From NCBI RefSeq assembly GCF_035594125.1, contig NC_087156.1, positions 31,839,497 through 31,903,496 on the forward strand: a DNA stretch of 64,000 nt, given 5' to 3'. A model generated the notes under the pieces. The model saw only the letters and a list, made by a program, of their open reading frames with translations, did no database searches and had not been told where the DNA came from. The stretch is from Scylla paramamosain (Eukaryota; Arthropoda; Malacostraca; Decapoda; Portunidae). Of the stretch, positions 1 to 13,700 are shown piece by piece (the first letter of the stretch is position 1; each line of letters starts with the position of its first letter). The translations under genes were made by a program, and so were the position numbers.

Positions 1-18
1 TCCAGATTAAAATGAGAC

Positions 19-470
<452 letters not shown>

Positions 471-1001
471 ATGGAGCAGGCTTTCTACACAATGCAGCAC
501 AACCCTCCCATCTCTATGCCTCTCAGAGGCTGATTGGCTGGGAGGTCCATACGCTGTGGAATCTCAAGCCAGACTCACTGCAGTGCAGTATGATAAATTT
601 GGATGTCTCAATTTAAACGTGTTTCAAAAAAATTGCTACATAGCCTATGTCCTGCAGTGGGTGGTCCTTCACTATGGTGTCGTACAGCGTGGTCAATGGT
701 GAAGTGGCATACTACATAAATATGGCACATAGTGCCAAATTTGAAATTTGGTTAACAAAGGAAACAACATCAAGAGCACAATCTCATTTTGTGAGTAGAA
801 TGCTCATATCTCTGAACATTCATAACTTGTTACCTTATAACTTGGATGCCCTCTGTATATATATTTTTTCCCCTCACCCTAATAATTAAACACAGGAACA
901 TTTATAATAAAATACATAAATCTGAATCCTGAATTAAAATTCTTGCCATATCCCTAATTATCTGCATCTCATATATCAGAAAGCAAAGTTATGTACATTA
1001 C
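471..1001. other. Intronic, no gene found
   Basis: Intron downstream of DCAF5 exon 5. Searched for the next WD40 exon on the minus strand and found none. Confidence 0.6.
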
Positions 1002-1146
1002 CTGGCAAACAGGTTTTGAACTGTGTGTGTCATACAGAACAGGTGGAAGCCTTCTTCTCAGTGCAATGATCTGGGTGCCAACTCTGTTGAATCTGGCACA
1101 AATGGATGCTTGTGCACATCTTTTCTCCCCATATCGCAAAACAGGT
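1002..1146 (-). CDS. DCAF5: DCAF5 coding exon 5 (last one in the window)
   Basis: Acceptor tcatcctgcag|ACCTGTTTTG and donor TGCCAG|gtaatg. Encodes [12 protein letters not shown], then [17 protein letters not shown], a stretch nearly invariant in DCAF5. It ends in phase 0. I find no next exon in 1-1001, so the gene continues outside. Confidence 0.92.
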
Positions 1147-4100
1147 CTGCAGGATGAAGTAACAAATCACAATATGTTGATTTAGCTAAATATTGTATTT
1201 CTCATATATTCAATTAAATACTAATGAGGTTAAGGTGATACATAAATGTATGAAAGTAAAGATATACCTGAAAACTTTTTAAGAAAGGAAAGTGACATAA
1301 TACTGTGAATGAAATTTAATAACTGATAACAGTACCAACAAATAAGTGATGAAATTAATGAATTATGAGAAATGGTAGGGTTATCAAATGATAATTGATA
1401 TTTAGGGAATTGTTTGCAGAGTGTAGAGATTATTTAATCTCTAAAAAGAACTATAAGGAATGTAGAGTTAAACCTAAAATTATGAATAAGGTTGATGTTG
1501 AATGTACAAAAGGATGGCTTTTTATAAATAAGAATGACTTGAAGAAGAGGAAGAATAAAAGTGTTGGCAGTAATATATTTCCAACAAAATATTGATATTG
1601 GTGATGGGTTTTATTAATAAATGTCAATTTGAAATTAAGAACCCACTTCAAAGAGTGTGTTAGATGAATAGCCAGGGTCCATGGTAAAATGAGATCTGCA
1701 CCCTTTGTCCTAGTGCTTATAAGCACGCACACAGAATATCCCAGCAGATGCACACCAGCTCCCTATGAGACAGCACACAGGGTCTGCAGAGCAACCAACT
1801 GCTCAACACCTCAGCCTACTTTCTTACCAACATGTGGACAGCTCCAGCTAAGTAGCCTAATATGAATCAGGTCTGTGTGCAATTTTAGTTTGCTTAGTGT
1901 TATTCTATGTCTGCTACACACATAAGGTAAACACCATAATTATCACTCAGGCTTGTGCTATAACAGGTTCCCAGAAAAGTGGCAAGACTCAAGGGTTTAA
2001 GGAGGAGCAAGGAAAGACTTCTGCTGTGGTTACCATAAAGGAATTTTAAGAAACAGGATAAGACTGACAAACACATTGATGGAAACTAGCAAATTGTAAA
2101 AATGTTTCATTGGTTTGCCTACTTGTTGTCTTACTAATTCCCCATACTATTCACTTTATATTGCCCATTTTACAATCAAGTGCAATACAAACATGTTAGT
2201 GTCATAAGAGAATAAAAAAGCTATCCACATTAAAATGTCTTCTTTAATAAAGCATTTAACCTCTTTTTCACTGCCATTACATAGAACTTAACTATGGTAA
2301 AGGTAAAAAAATTCATTAATAATTTGTTATTACTATAATAAATGTAAGTAAAGTACAGCATTATCAAGCCACTTTGACTCACATAATGTGCAATTTTCAT
2401 TTATATTATTCCAAAAAGATATTAAGGCTGCTTCAATCAAGCTAATTAAATCAATAATACTGGTATCAAAGTAAAATGTTTACATAAGCACATTGTTTAT
2501 AAATTAGTAAAAATAAATCAGAAAAAAAATACTGGGCATTTTTGAGAAATCTATATACCACACCAGCAATCACACACAGGATGGCTCAGACACTCACTCA
2601 CACATAATTAACACTCTTGAGAAATATCAAAGATACTGAAAGGTCATCTACTTACACTCTAGGCTTCCGAATATCCCATAAGGAGACTCCTTTTCGAGAA
2701 TTGGCAGTAACTATAAATAATGGCTCCACTGGATGGAACTGAACAGCATGGAAGGCGTCATAATACCGTGCCAGGCACACAGGATCTGGGGACAATAATC
2801 ATTATGTATTACAGTGTGGGTGTGTTGTCAAACTGATACATATTGCAGTAATGTAGGGCATATCTCTGCTACCCTGGTTGAAAAAGATGTGTAATACACC
2901 TTAGAATGACCAATTTACTCATCTAAGCAGAACTGGCACTGCAAGAATAGTTTACCAAAATTCAAAACCTGCAAATCCTTAAGGTGACTTTCTAAGAAAG
3001 ATGCCACACTTTGAGATAAATAAGTAAGTGGTTCTCTAGGAAGCACATAAACCAAAGGAATTTAGTGCTTAGCCAAGAAGTCCTGAGCTAGGTAAGTAAA
3101 ATGGACATTTTCTATTAAGACAGTTTCTTTGGAGAGAACACATGTGATCCCCACTCAGACATACAGAGACATTATACCATTACTTATCTTCACTGCTGCC
3201 ACCAATGTAATGTCTCAGATCCTCTACAGAAACACTGAGAAATTTATCCAATGGCAGGATAAATCTTGAGTCAAGAGAGGCTTTCACCAAAGATCAAAGC
3301 CCTGACCAGGAAAACATTAAACAAGAACTTAGACATCACAACCAAGACAACTGTCAGACCCCAAGATAATTTTATGGGGGACTTTGTACTCTTACACAAC
3401 AGCCACTTGATCCTTCTGATTTCTGGCTATTTCCTAAGCTAAAAATCCTGCTGAAAGGGTCCCGCTTGATGCCTAAGAAGACATTAGGCAGAATGCAACA
3501 GTGCACCAGAGAACATTCCAGCATGGGATCTCAAGAAGTGCTTCCAGAAATGAAAAAAACTATGAGCTAAGTGTGAAGAGTCACAAATGGCCTAGCTTGA
3601 AGGACATTAAAATTAAAACAAAATATTAGCCACTCTTTGTTCCCTGGGTTTGGTCAGATCATTTTAGAACAGACTGTATTTATAAAAATATTTAATAATG
3701 AAAAAAACATGTTACATTTACTGTATATCAAAAATGTCAGCAATAAAAATTAAACAAAGTTGTGTCTTATTTTCATCACTTACTACAAGTATTTGATTCA
3801 TTATAATATGATATGCACTTAACCTGTGAAAGATAGCTTACCTCTAGTAACAGATTCCCTCACATCATACTGAAGGACCTGACTATCTTCCCCAACATTG
3901 ACAAATATAATATATGAACTCAACCTGTGAACAATAGCTTACCTGTAGTAACAGGTTCCCTCATGTCATACAGAAGGACCTGACCATCTTCCCCAGCACT
4001 GGCAAACACGGAGTCACTGGTGGGACTCACAGAGACACCATACACAGCTTCACGGTGCAAAAATACATCTAATGTTTCACCCCTGAAAAAGAGCAATATT

Positions 4101-4605
4101 ATTAATTACTTAAATCACATATCTGTCTTTGCACTGGTATTGCTTTATGTGAGTTATTTGGTCTTGAATGTTGCCAGTCTCAAAAATACAACAAACTTAA
4201 AAAGATAAAATAAGTGTATGAAAGCATCTGATTTAATTTAAACATCCAGGAGAAGGCAGTTGACACCTGCCAGTGAGGTCTCAAGCACTGGACAAGTCTT
4301 AGAACTGGATCAGGGGGTGTTGTGAACTTATCAGTGACCCAGCTGTGACCTCCCTTTGTCTCACAACACAAGATAGCAGTCACAGCCTGCCCTCTAAAGA
4401 CAACCCTCTTCCTTCATACACCTCTACATGCATTTAACCTCTTCTCTACAAGATGTGGGAAATGGCTTCAGTGGTGCATGCGCAGGTACCTGTGCCGCTC
4501 CTTGCCATGGCCTTGCAGTTACTATTAGTGTATTTATCATAATTGTAGAATCCATCTTTTTGGATTTTGATGTTATGCTTTTCTCGTCTCACGATTAATA
4601 TTCTT

Positions 4606-4702
<97 letters not shown>

Positions 4703-4712
4703 TACTTATATG

Positions 4713-4752
<40 letters not shown>

Positions 4753-7700
4753 AAGATTATAATATAAATTTGTTTCACCTAAAAAGTTACCATCATTTTT
4801 TTTTTTTATTATGCCACAGTATGGACTTCTTCATTTATTTGCAACACCTCACAAAAAAATAGAGATAAATAAAAAGCAACTATGGACCTTTCTCTTTTCC
4901 GATACAAAAAAAAAATAAAATAAAATAAAATAAATAAATAAAATAAAATAAAATAAAATAAAATAAATAAAATAAAATAAAAGAGGTCCTGTATATACTG
5001 TTGTCTATGAAGTATTCAAAATAAAAATAACCAAAGGAAAATTATGATGTCTACTTCCTTATCACAGATTCCTTTTATAAAGAAAATAACCTACAAGTGG
5101 GAAAAAACCAGAGGGATGGACCCTTCACCTCCGGTTCCTCACTTAAAATAACCAAACTGAGAAAAAAAAAAAAAAAAAAAAGGGGGATGGACTTGACAAA
5201 TAGGTTTGTGTGGCTGGGAGGGCATCAGGCATCACAATCTATTATAGAGGTGCTGCTTATTGCTGCTCATGCCATGTAATGTAGTGCTTTACTGAACACA
5301 AGTGAGGGTGACCATCACATCCAGGGCAATGATACCTGGTGTCTTTGGGTGCTGGGTAGCACACCTTGCACCTCTTTCTTTTTCTTCTCTCAAGAAGCAT
5401 GAACTGATAAGTGATGCTTATTACTCTCTCCTAGTGAACATTTGGTGAGGGAAATCTATCTCCAACACAACCAAGGTTGTGTTGGAGCAGGAGCTCTCTT
5501 AATACCTCCCTTATGTAAATGAAAAAGTCCACACTGTTGGTGCTGTGTGCAGTCTTATAAGCAATGAAAGAATTTAGCAGTATCCTGAATATGAAATGGA
5601 TACCTAGCTTCTTGAACCATACTAGGCTTTTCCTGTGGTTCTCATAAGGCTCAAGCATTTCATCTGCATAGTCTACACTCTCCATTTTCTTGTACTTTTC
5701 TACTTGCAGTGGTTTATTGTAAAACACTGTTTTCCCACAAAAGTATGTTTTAATTTTCTCTACTACATTTTCTTCATACTTGGTAAACAAGAGATAGATT
5801 TCCCTCTTGTCTTGCCATTTTACTAACAAGGTGTTTCCTTTTCTAGCTAACAGAGCCTAATTTTTTTTCAAGGTCTTCGTCTTGCACTGTTTTGGGTGGC
5901 CCTCCCTTGCCTGACTACACCCGTCAGCAATGTTGCTCGAGTTTGCAAGTAGTCAGATAACTTCAGGATAGTGTACCAAATATCAGTTATGATGTGTCTG
6001 ACTTCATCAAGTAGGTCACCAAGGATTTTTACCACAATTCTCTCTGACACAGAGAGATGGGAAGCATTTGGGTCACCAAAAGTGAATGTATCTTTTCCAT
6101 AGTACATGAAATTCCATGAATATCCCTTCTACTGTTCATCACACTGCGAAGCAACAAACACTTTGACATCAAATCTTGCCCTCTTACTCTTCATGTACTG
6201 GCGAAAGGCTAGTTTCCCCTTCCACAAAATCAAAGCCTAATCCACAGCGTAGCCTCATAACCATTTGGCAGCGTTCATGTAACAGATCTAGATATGGCTT
6301 AATGCGTGTTGCTGGACAGTTCTTTCTGATAAAACCTGGTGGAGAAAATCTCAGAAATTTCATTATACTAAAAAAGCAGTCTCTTGACATAATTTCTTTA
6401 CAAAACATGGCAAGGACAAAAAACAGCAGGTCAGTACTTCAGAAGCACATCATTCTAGGAATGGGCATCAGACCTATTGCCATAACAAGAGCAAGGAATG
6501 TGTACATATCATATGTGACTGGGCACCAAATAATGCTGTTCACATGACCTCATTTCTCAGGGTTTACAGCAAAGTATTTCACAGCTCTCTCATCCATTTA
6601 CGTAACTTTCCTACCAACTCATCATCAAAGAAAAGCAAGAAAGCATCAGTAAAAGACATGAGAGACAAATCCCTTAGTGCAGGGTTCAGTCCAGAAAACC
6701 AAGAAACAAAGGGGTTAGAGCATCAGGACGCTTGTCAGAAAACACGTCCGCTATCAGCTGCCAACCTTCCTCAACCTCTCTCATCTCTACCTCAGGTACA
6801 TTAAGTTCATCATTACTCACAGAGTCATAGTCATCACCACTGTCCTCCATGTCTGGGGTATATTCATTCCCACTGCTGTCATTAGAAATGTAATCCATGA
6901 CCACTTGACCAGTAAGAGAAGAAAGCAAGACCAGAACCAACTGACAACCATAAAAGACAAACTAAGACTGAAGGAAGCACACCCAGGCAGAGGGGTATGG
7001 TGGAAGGGTTTACTGTTTCATGGTTGGTTGAGAGCAGAGGTGGCTGGAACTGAAAGATTCCAGTAAGTAAGGCAAGTAAGAGACAAAACGCACTGCCTAG
7101 AAGGCCAAACAAGATATGGATCCACCATGGGGAAGAAAGACAGGAGAGTGACGTGCAAGGTGCGACAATATATGACTGTACGAGTGAGCCATGACGCACA
7201 AGGTGCGCCATTGTATTGAAGAGGTTAATACATGCACACCCTTCACTCAAAATTCAAAATTTAATACAGTGACTCCTACACTAGCCTCTGAGTCCCTGTC
7301 TGGAGAGTGGACCACAAATGTCCCCAGGTGAGACCATTCTTCTGGTACCAACCCTAAGTGTCTTGACACCCTCCACAAGTTTTCCTCATTAATTTTGGCA
7401 ATATCTGCAGCCTTAGATCTAATTTTCAATCTGTGGAACATCATCACCTCTCTTCTACTAAACCTCATCTTTTCTTCACAAAAATGCAGGTGTCTGAGAC
7501 AAATGACAGTAGCTCCTTCTCTGTTTGTTCCTACTTTCTCTACTCATTTTCATTCCAAAGCTGGATGTTACATCCATGTGCACAATGACCTAACTCTCTT
7601 GTGCCCACACTCTTGAATCTTCCAAATTTTCTACTATCTGGCTATAACTGCAGAGTTATTCTCAAACTAGATTCATCTGCCTTATATACCTCTCAGCTAA

Positions 7701-10700
7701 TTCTCTAACTATAAAAAATTCTTTTGACTATTTAATTTCCAAAGTGGAGCATATCATGACTCTTCCTTTTTGCAGAGATCAACATTCTTGGAGACTTCAA
7801 TGTTAACCACCAGCTTTGACTTTCCTCTCCCCTTCATTGACCAACCTGGTGAACTAACCTTTAACTTTGCTATCCTCCATGACCTATAAGAGTACTTAGT
7901 GCAACACTTTACCCATATTCCAGACCATCTTAGAGACATGCCCAACATTCTTGACCTTTTCCTAGCCTGTAATCCTTTTGCTTATGCTATCACTTTGCTT
8001 TCTCTGTTGGGCTCCTCTGATCACAACCACATATCTGTATTTTGTCCTATCACTCCAATAACTTCTTAGGATCCCCTAAAGCAGAGATGCCTCTGGCATT
8101 TTGCTTATACTAATTTTGGGGACCTAAAGAGATATTATTCTGATTTTCCATGAAATGAATAATGCTTTCATGTCAAAGACCCATCTCTGTATGCTGGCCG
8201 CATAACGGAGGTGACAGTGTCTGTCATGAGGTGTACATTCCTCACTCTTTCTCTTGCCCTAAACCCTCCAAATCTTGGTTTAATGCAGCCTGTTCTCATG
8301 CTATACATGACAGAGAGGAGACCCACAAATGGTACTTGAGCCTTCCATCACCTGAATCTCATGCACTTTATATTTCTGCTTGAAATCATGCCAACTAGCC
8401 AAAAACTCCTTAATTAATAGAGGGTCAAAATCTTTCAAGATCTAACTCCCCTCATGACTTTTGCCACCTAGCCAAGAACATCTCCAATAACCTTGCTTCT
8501 TCACTTTTCCCTCCTCTATTTCAAGTTGATGGCACCACTGCCATCTCATCTATCTCTAAAGCTGAACTCTACTCAAACCTTTGGTAAAAACTCAACCTTG
8601 GATGATTCAAGGCTTGTTCCTCCATCTCATCTACCCTCTGACTATTTCATCCTACCCATTAAGATCCTCCCCAATGATGCTTTCCATGCCCTCACTGGCC
8701 TTAATCCTCAGAAGGCTTATGGACCTGATGGGATCCCTTCTATTGTTCATCAAAGCTGTGCTCCCATGCTTGCACCTTGCCTAGTCAAACTATTTGAACT
8801 CTATCAATATCAACCTTTCCTTCTTGCTGGACATCTGCCTACATTCAGCCTGTTCCTAACAGGAGTGACCACTCGACTCCCTCAAACTACTGTCCTATTG
8901 CTTTAATTTTCTGCCTCTCTAAAGTTTTTGAATGTATCCTCACCAGAAAGATTCTTAAACACCTTTCATTTCACAATCTTATATCTAATGGCCTGTATGG
9001 GTTCTGACGTGGCCACTCTATTGGTCATCTGACTTTTTTTACAGAGTCTTGGTCATCTTCTTTTAAGGATTTTGGTGAAACTTTTGCAGTTACCTTAGAT
9101 ATATCAAAAGCATTTGATAGTCTGACACAAAGGTTTAATTTCCAAACTACCCTCCTACGGCTTCTATCCTTCTCTCTGCAACTTCATCTCAAGTTCCCTT
9201 TCTTGCCATTCTGTTGCTGCTGTGGTAGACAGTCCCTGTTCTCTCTCTCCAAAGTCCCTAAGTCTATTAACAGTGATGTTCCTCAGGGTTCTACCTTCTC
9301 ACCCACTCTCTTCCTATTATTCATCAAAGATCTAAGCCAAACTTCTTGTCCTATTCACCCCTACTCTGATGATACCACTTTGCAATTTTCCAGGTCTTTT
9401 GATAGACATCCAACAATTCAGGAAACAAGCAATTCACACATGGAAGGCACAGAATGCCTGACTTCTGATCTCTCTTAAATTTCTGATTGAGGTAGAACAA
9501 ACTTAGTATTGTTCACTGATTCAAAACTCAATTCCTCCATCTATCGATTCAACACAACCTTCCAGACAACTATCCCCTCTTCTTCAATGATACTTAACTG
9601 TCCCTCTCTTCTGCATTGAACATCCCTAGTCTGTCCTTTACTAATAATCTAAACTGGAAACCACATCTCATCTGTAGCTGAAAGAGCTTCTATGAAGTTA
9701 GGCATTCTGAGTCATCTCCACCAGTTTTTCTCACCCCCCCCCTCCCCAGCTGCTAAATCTATACAGGGGCCTTATCCATCCATGTATGGAGTATGCTTCA
9801 CATGTTGGGATACTTCACTTACAATGCTCTTCTAGACAATATGGAGTCATAAGCATTTTGTCTTATCAACTCCTCTCCTCTAACCACTGTCTTCTGCCTT
9901 GATCTCATCCCCGTACTGTTATATCTCAACCTATCTTCTGCCACTATTTTCAAGCTCACTGCTCTTCTGATCTTGCTAACTGCATGTCTCCCCTACTCCT
10001 GCAGCTTTGCTGCACAAGACTTTCTACATTTTCTCACCCCTGTTCTGTTCACCCCTCTAATGTTACAGTTAACCAGTATTCTCAATCATTCATCCTTTTT
10101 TTTCTGGTAGAGTATGCAATTCCCTGCCTGCTTTGTATTTTCTTCCCTTGGCCAATGCCCTTGTTACAAAAAAAAATCTAGAAAATAAAAAGTGCAATTA
10201 GGTATCATTTTTATGCTACTGTTAACAATGTAATGTATCTAACATAAAACCCTTGCCACTTCCTCTCTTCTCTTTCCGGTCTTCATAAAAATAATGTAAA
10301 ACCATCTTCCTGAACCTCTGGATGAAATACCTTCCTTACATACCTGTTAGAGCAAAAATATAAGTTTTCTACATATGCCATTCCTCTAAGCAAGTCTATT
10401 TTATTTAATATATTTGTGCAGTTCATTTAGTAAATGACACAGAAAACAAAATTCAATAACAAATTCAATATGAGTACTTAAGTGAAGGTTTTAGCATCCT
10501 TTTCCATTATATATAATTTTTCAGTTCTAGTGTGATAATCCAATAGAGCAGGAAGTGTTACAATGGTTTTGGACACGTAGAGAGGATGACATAACAGTGA
10601 CCAGAGATGAAGATAACAGGACAAAAATAAGTGGACAAAGCACCAACACACCTACACACCCACACAAACATAAACCTAACCCACACACCTATCTAGCCAC

Positions 10701-13700
10701 TCACATACTCAAATATTTCTAAAGACTAAATTATAAATCCATCTGAGCTTCTGGATCTCTAAGGGAGAGGGATCAGTCTTGCAGGTGGGTCACTTCATCA
10801 AGGCCTCAGCAGAAACTATTTATTCCAGCCACACTATACTAGACCCATCTCCTTCCTACATCTGATCCAATTCATTCACCAGATCAAATGATGAAGAGAC
10901 TTTAAATAAGCATGCTTACGTTTTTATATCATGTACGATAACTTGTTCATCATTCCCAGCTGAAAATATTCTTGTATTGCTTGAATCAAAACTGAGGCAG
11001 AAGATGTTGCTATTGTGCTCCCCCTTCATGATGCGTGGACGGTGGCTCCCAGACAAGGCACCATCCACATTCCACAGCAAGACTCTGCGGTCATCACCTC
11101 CTGGAACAACCATTCAGAATGACAGGAAAGCAAAGAAAAATTGTTTGTATCATTATAAATAACTGACCTCACTACTATTAAAACTTAAAGACAATTTAAC
11201 TGCTACATATTCATGGTGCTATTTCATCAAAGCTTAGATGTTTACAATGATCAAATCTGGTTTCAAATGAAACTGATCATTTGAATTGAAATACGGATAT
11301 ACACTACACTTGAAACTCAACATCCTCTTTTGAGTATTTACAATGATTTTACAAAAGCTTTCAATACTGTGAAACATGACATCTTATTATAAAAGTTAAA
11401 TCACTATGGGATTTGTGTTATTATACTTGAGTGGTATCAGGATTATTTAACCACATGCTAGGTATTTATTATGGAATTCCACATGGTAGTATCTTGTGAT
11501 CAATCTTACTATACATAAATGTTATGTCATATTTTTTCTAAATTTAAAACAATACTCTTTGCTGATAATTTGACACTATATTTAAAGGTGAAAATCATTC
11601 CAATATGATATACACAGCAAACAAAGATTAAGAAAAAAATTAAAAATTGGAGTTTAAGTAACAGGCTCATCGTAAACATTAACAAAATATTTTACATGTT
11701 CACCAATAAGTCAATCAAAACTCTCCTCCTCTAATCTACCATGACCACATAATAATAAGAGCTAGTGAACATACACTCTTAGGGATAACATTTGATGAGA
11801 CAATTACTTTCAAGCCATATACATCAAATTAAATTTTCAAGTTATCAAGGGTTGTGTCCCTGTTATATCAAATAATGAATTTTTTGACAAATTTCGTACT
11901 TAAAACATTTCATGATGCTCATGTATTGCCACACCTGTTCTATTGTACATCCATCTCATGTAACATATATCCCACACATTTACAACTTTTGATAGAAAAA
12001 AAAAAAGATTAATGCAAACAGTGACTACTTTGCACACTCACCCTCTTTTTAAAGAATCTAACATCTTAAGTTTCTTTGATGTAAATAAACAACAAATTGC
12101 AATCTACATGTTCAAGTCTCCCAACAGCAAAAACAGCACAACACAACACAACATCATTGTGAAGAATTTTAATAGGTAGCATGAAGTAGTGAAAGGATGG
12201 AGGAGAGGGAGGAACAAGCCCTGAATCATCCAAGGTAGAGTTTTTAGCAAAGGTTTGAGCGAAGAGTTCAGCTTTAGAGAGATGTGATAGCAGTGGTGCC
12301 ATCTGGTTGAAATAAAGGAGGGAAAGAAGCTAGATGCCAAAAGTCACGAGGGGAGTTAGATCTTGAAAGATTTTGACACTTTCTATTAATGAAGGAGTTT
12401 TTGGCTAGTTGGAGCACAGACTTGGCATAGTTCTGGGCAGAAATATAAAGTGCATGAGATTCTGGTGATGAAAGGCTTAAGTACCTTTTGTGAGCTACCT
12501 CTCTATCATGTATAGCACAAGAACAAGCTGTGTTAAACCAAGGTTTGGAAGGTTTAGGCCAAGAAAAAGAGTGAGGAATGTACGCCTCCATGCTAGACAC
12601 TATCACCTCTGTTATGTGCTCGGCATAACAGACACGGAAGCAGAGGCAAAATGCCAGAGGCACCTCTGCTTAGGGGAATCCTGAGGAGGGACTGGAGTGA
12701 CAGGACAAGATACAGATATGAAACTGTAATCGGAGGAGCCCAACAGAGAAGAGAGAGTGACATCATAAGCAGAAGGATTTGAGGTCAGGAAAGGGTCAAG
12801 AATGTTGGGCATATTTCCAAGACGGTCAGGAATACAAGTAGGGTGTTGCACCAATTGCTCCAGGTCGTGGAGGATAGCAAAATTGAAGGCTAGTTCACCA
12901 GGATGGTCAGTGAAGGGAGAGGAAAGCCAAAGCTGGTGGTGAACATTGAAGTCACCAGGAATGGAAATCTCTGCAAAAGGGAAGAGAATCAGAATGTGCT
13001 CCATTTTGGAAGTTAAGTAGTCAAAGAATTTCTTATAGTCAGAGGAGTTAGGGGAGAGGTATACAGCAATGATGAATTTAGTTTGAGAGTAACTCTAGTC
13101 GTAGCCAGATGGTGGAAAACTCGGAAGATTCAAGAGCATGGGCACAAGAGCAGGTTAAGTTGTTGTGCACATAAATGCAACATCCAACTTTGGATTGAAA
13201 ATGAGGATAAAGAAAGTAGGAGGGAACAGAAAAGGGGCTACTGTCAGTTGCCTCAAACACCTGTGTTTCTGTGAGGAAAAGATGGGGTTTAGAAGAGGAG
13301 AGGTGGTGTTCTACAAATTGAAAATTAGATGTAAGACTGTGAATGTTGCAGAAGTTGATGAAGAAAAAGTTGAGGTGGGTGTCAAGACACTTAGGGTCAT
13401 TATCAGAAGAGCAGTCCGACCTGGGGACATTTGTGGTCCCCTCCCCAGATGGGGACTCCGAGGCTGGTGATAAGACGTGAACTTCCCATTTTAGATTTTT
13501 AGTAAAAGACAGACCATGAATGCTCATTAAAGAAGAGGAAAGCAGCTGAGTGTTAACAAAGGGCAAAGCTGGAATGTTGTGTTATGTACATATAGATGAA
13601 GAAAATGGGTTCTTGAGTGCTTGTAACTATTTCCATACCCATACTAAATACTCTTGCTTCCCCCTATTACTTTATTCATTAAACAATCAAAATGCTTTTT

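Noticed and set aside
1451..1753. 100-codon minus-strand ORF in a DCAF5 intron
   Set aside because: Hydrophobic chance frame, no homology, AT-driven composition.
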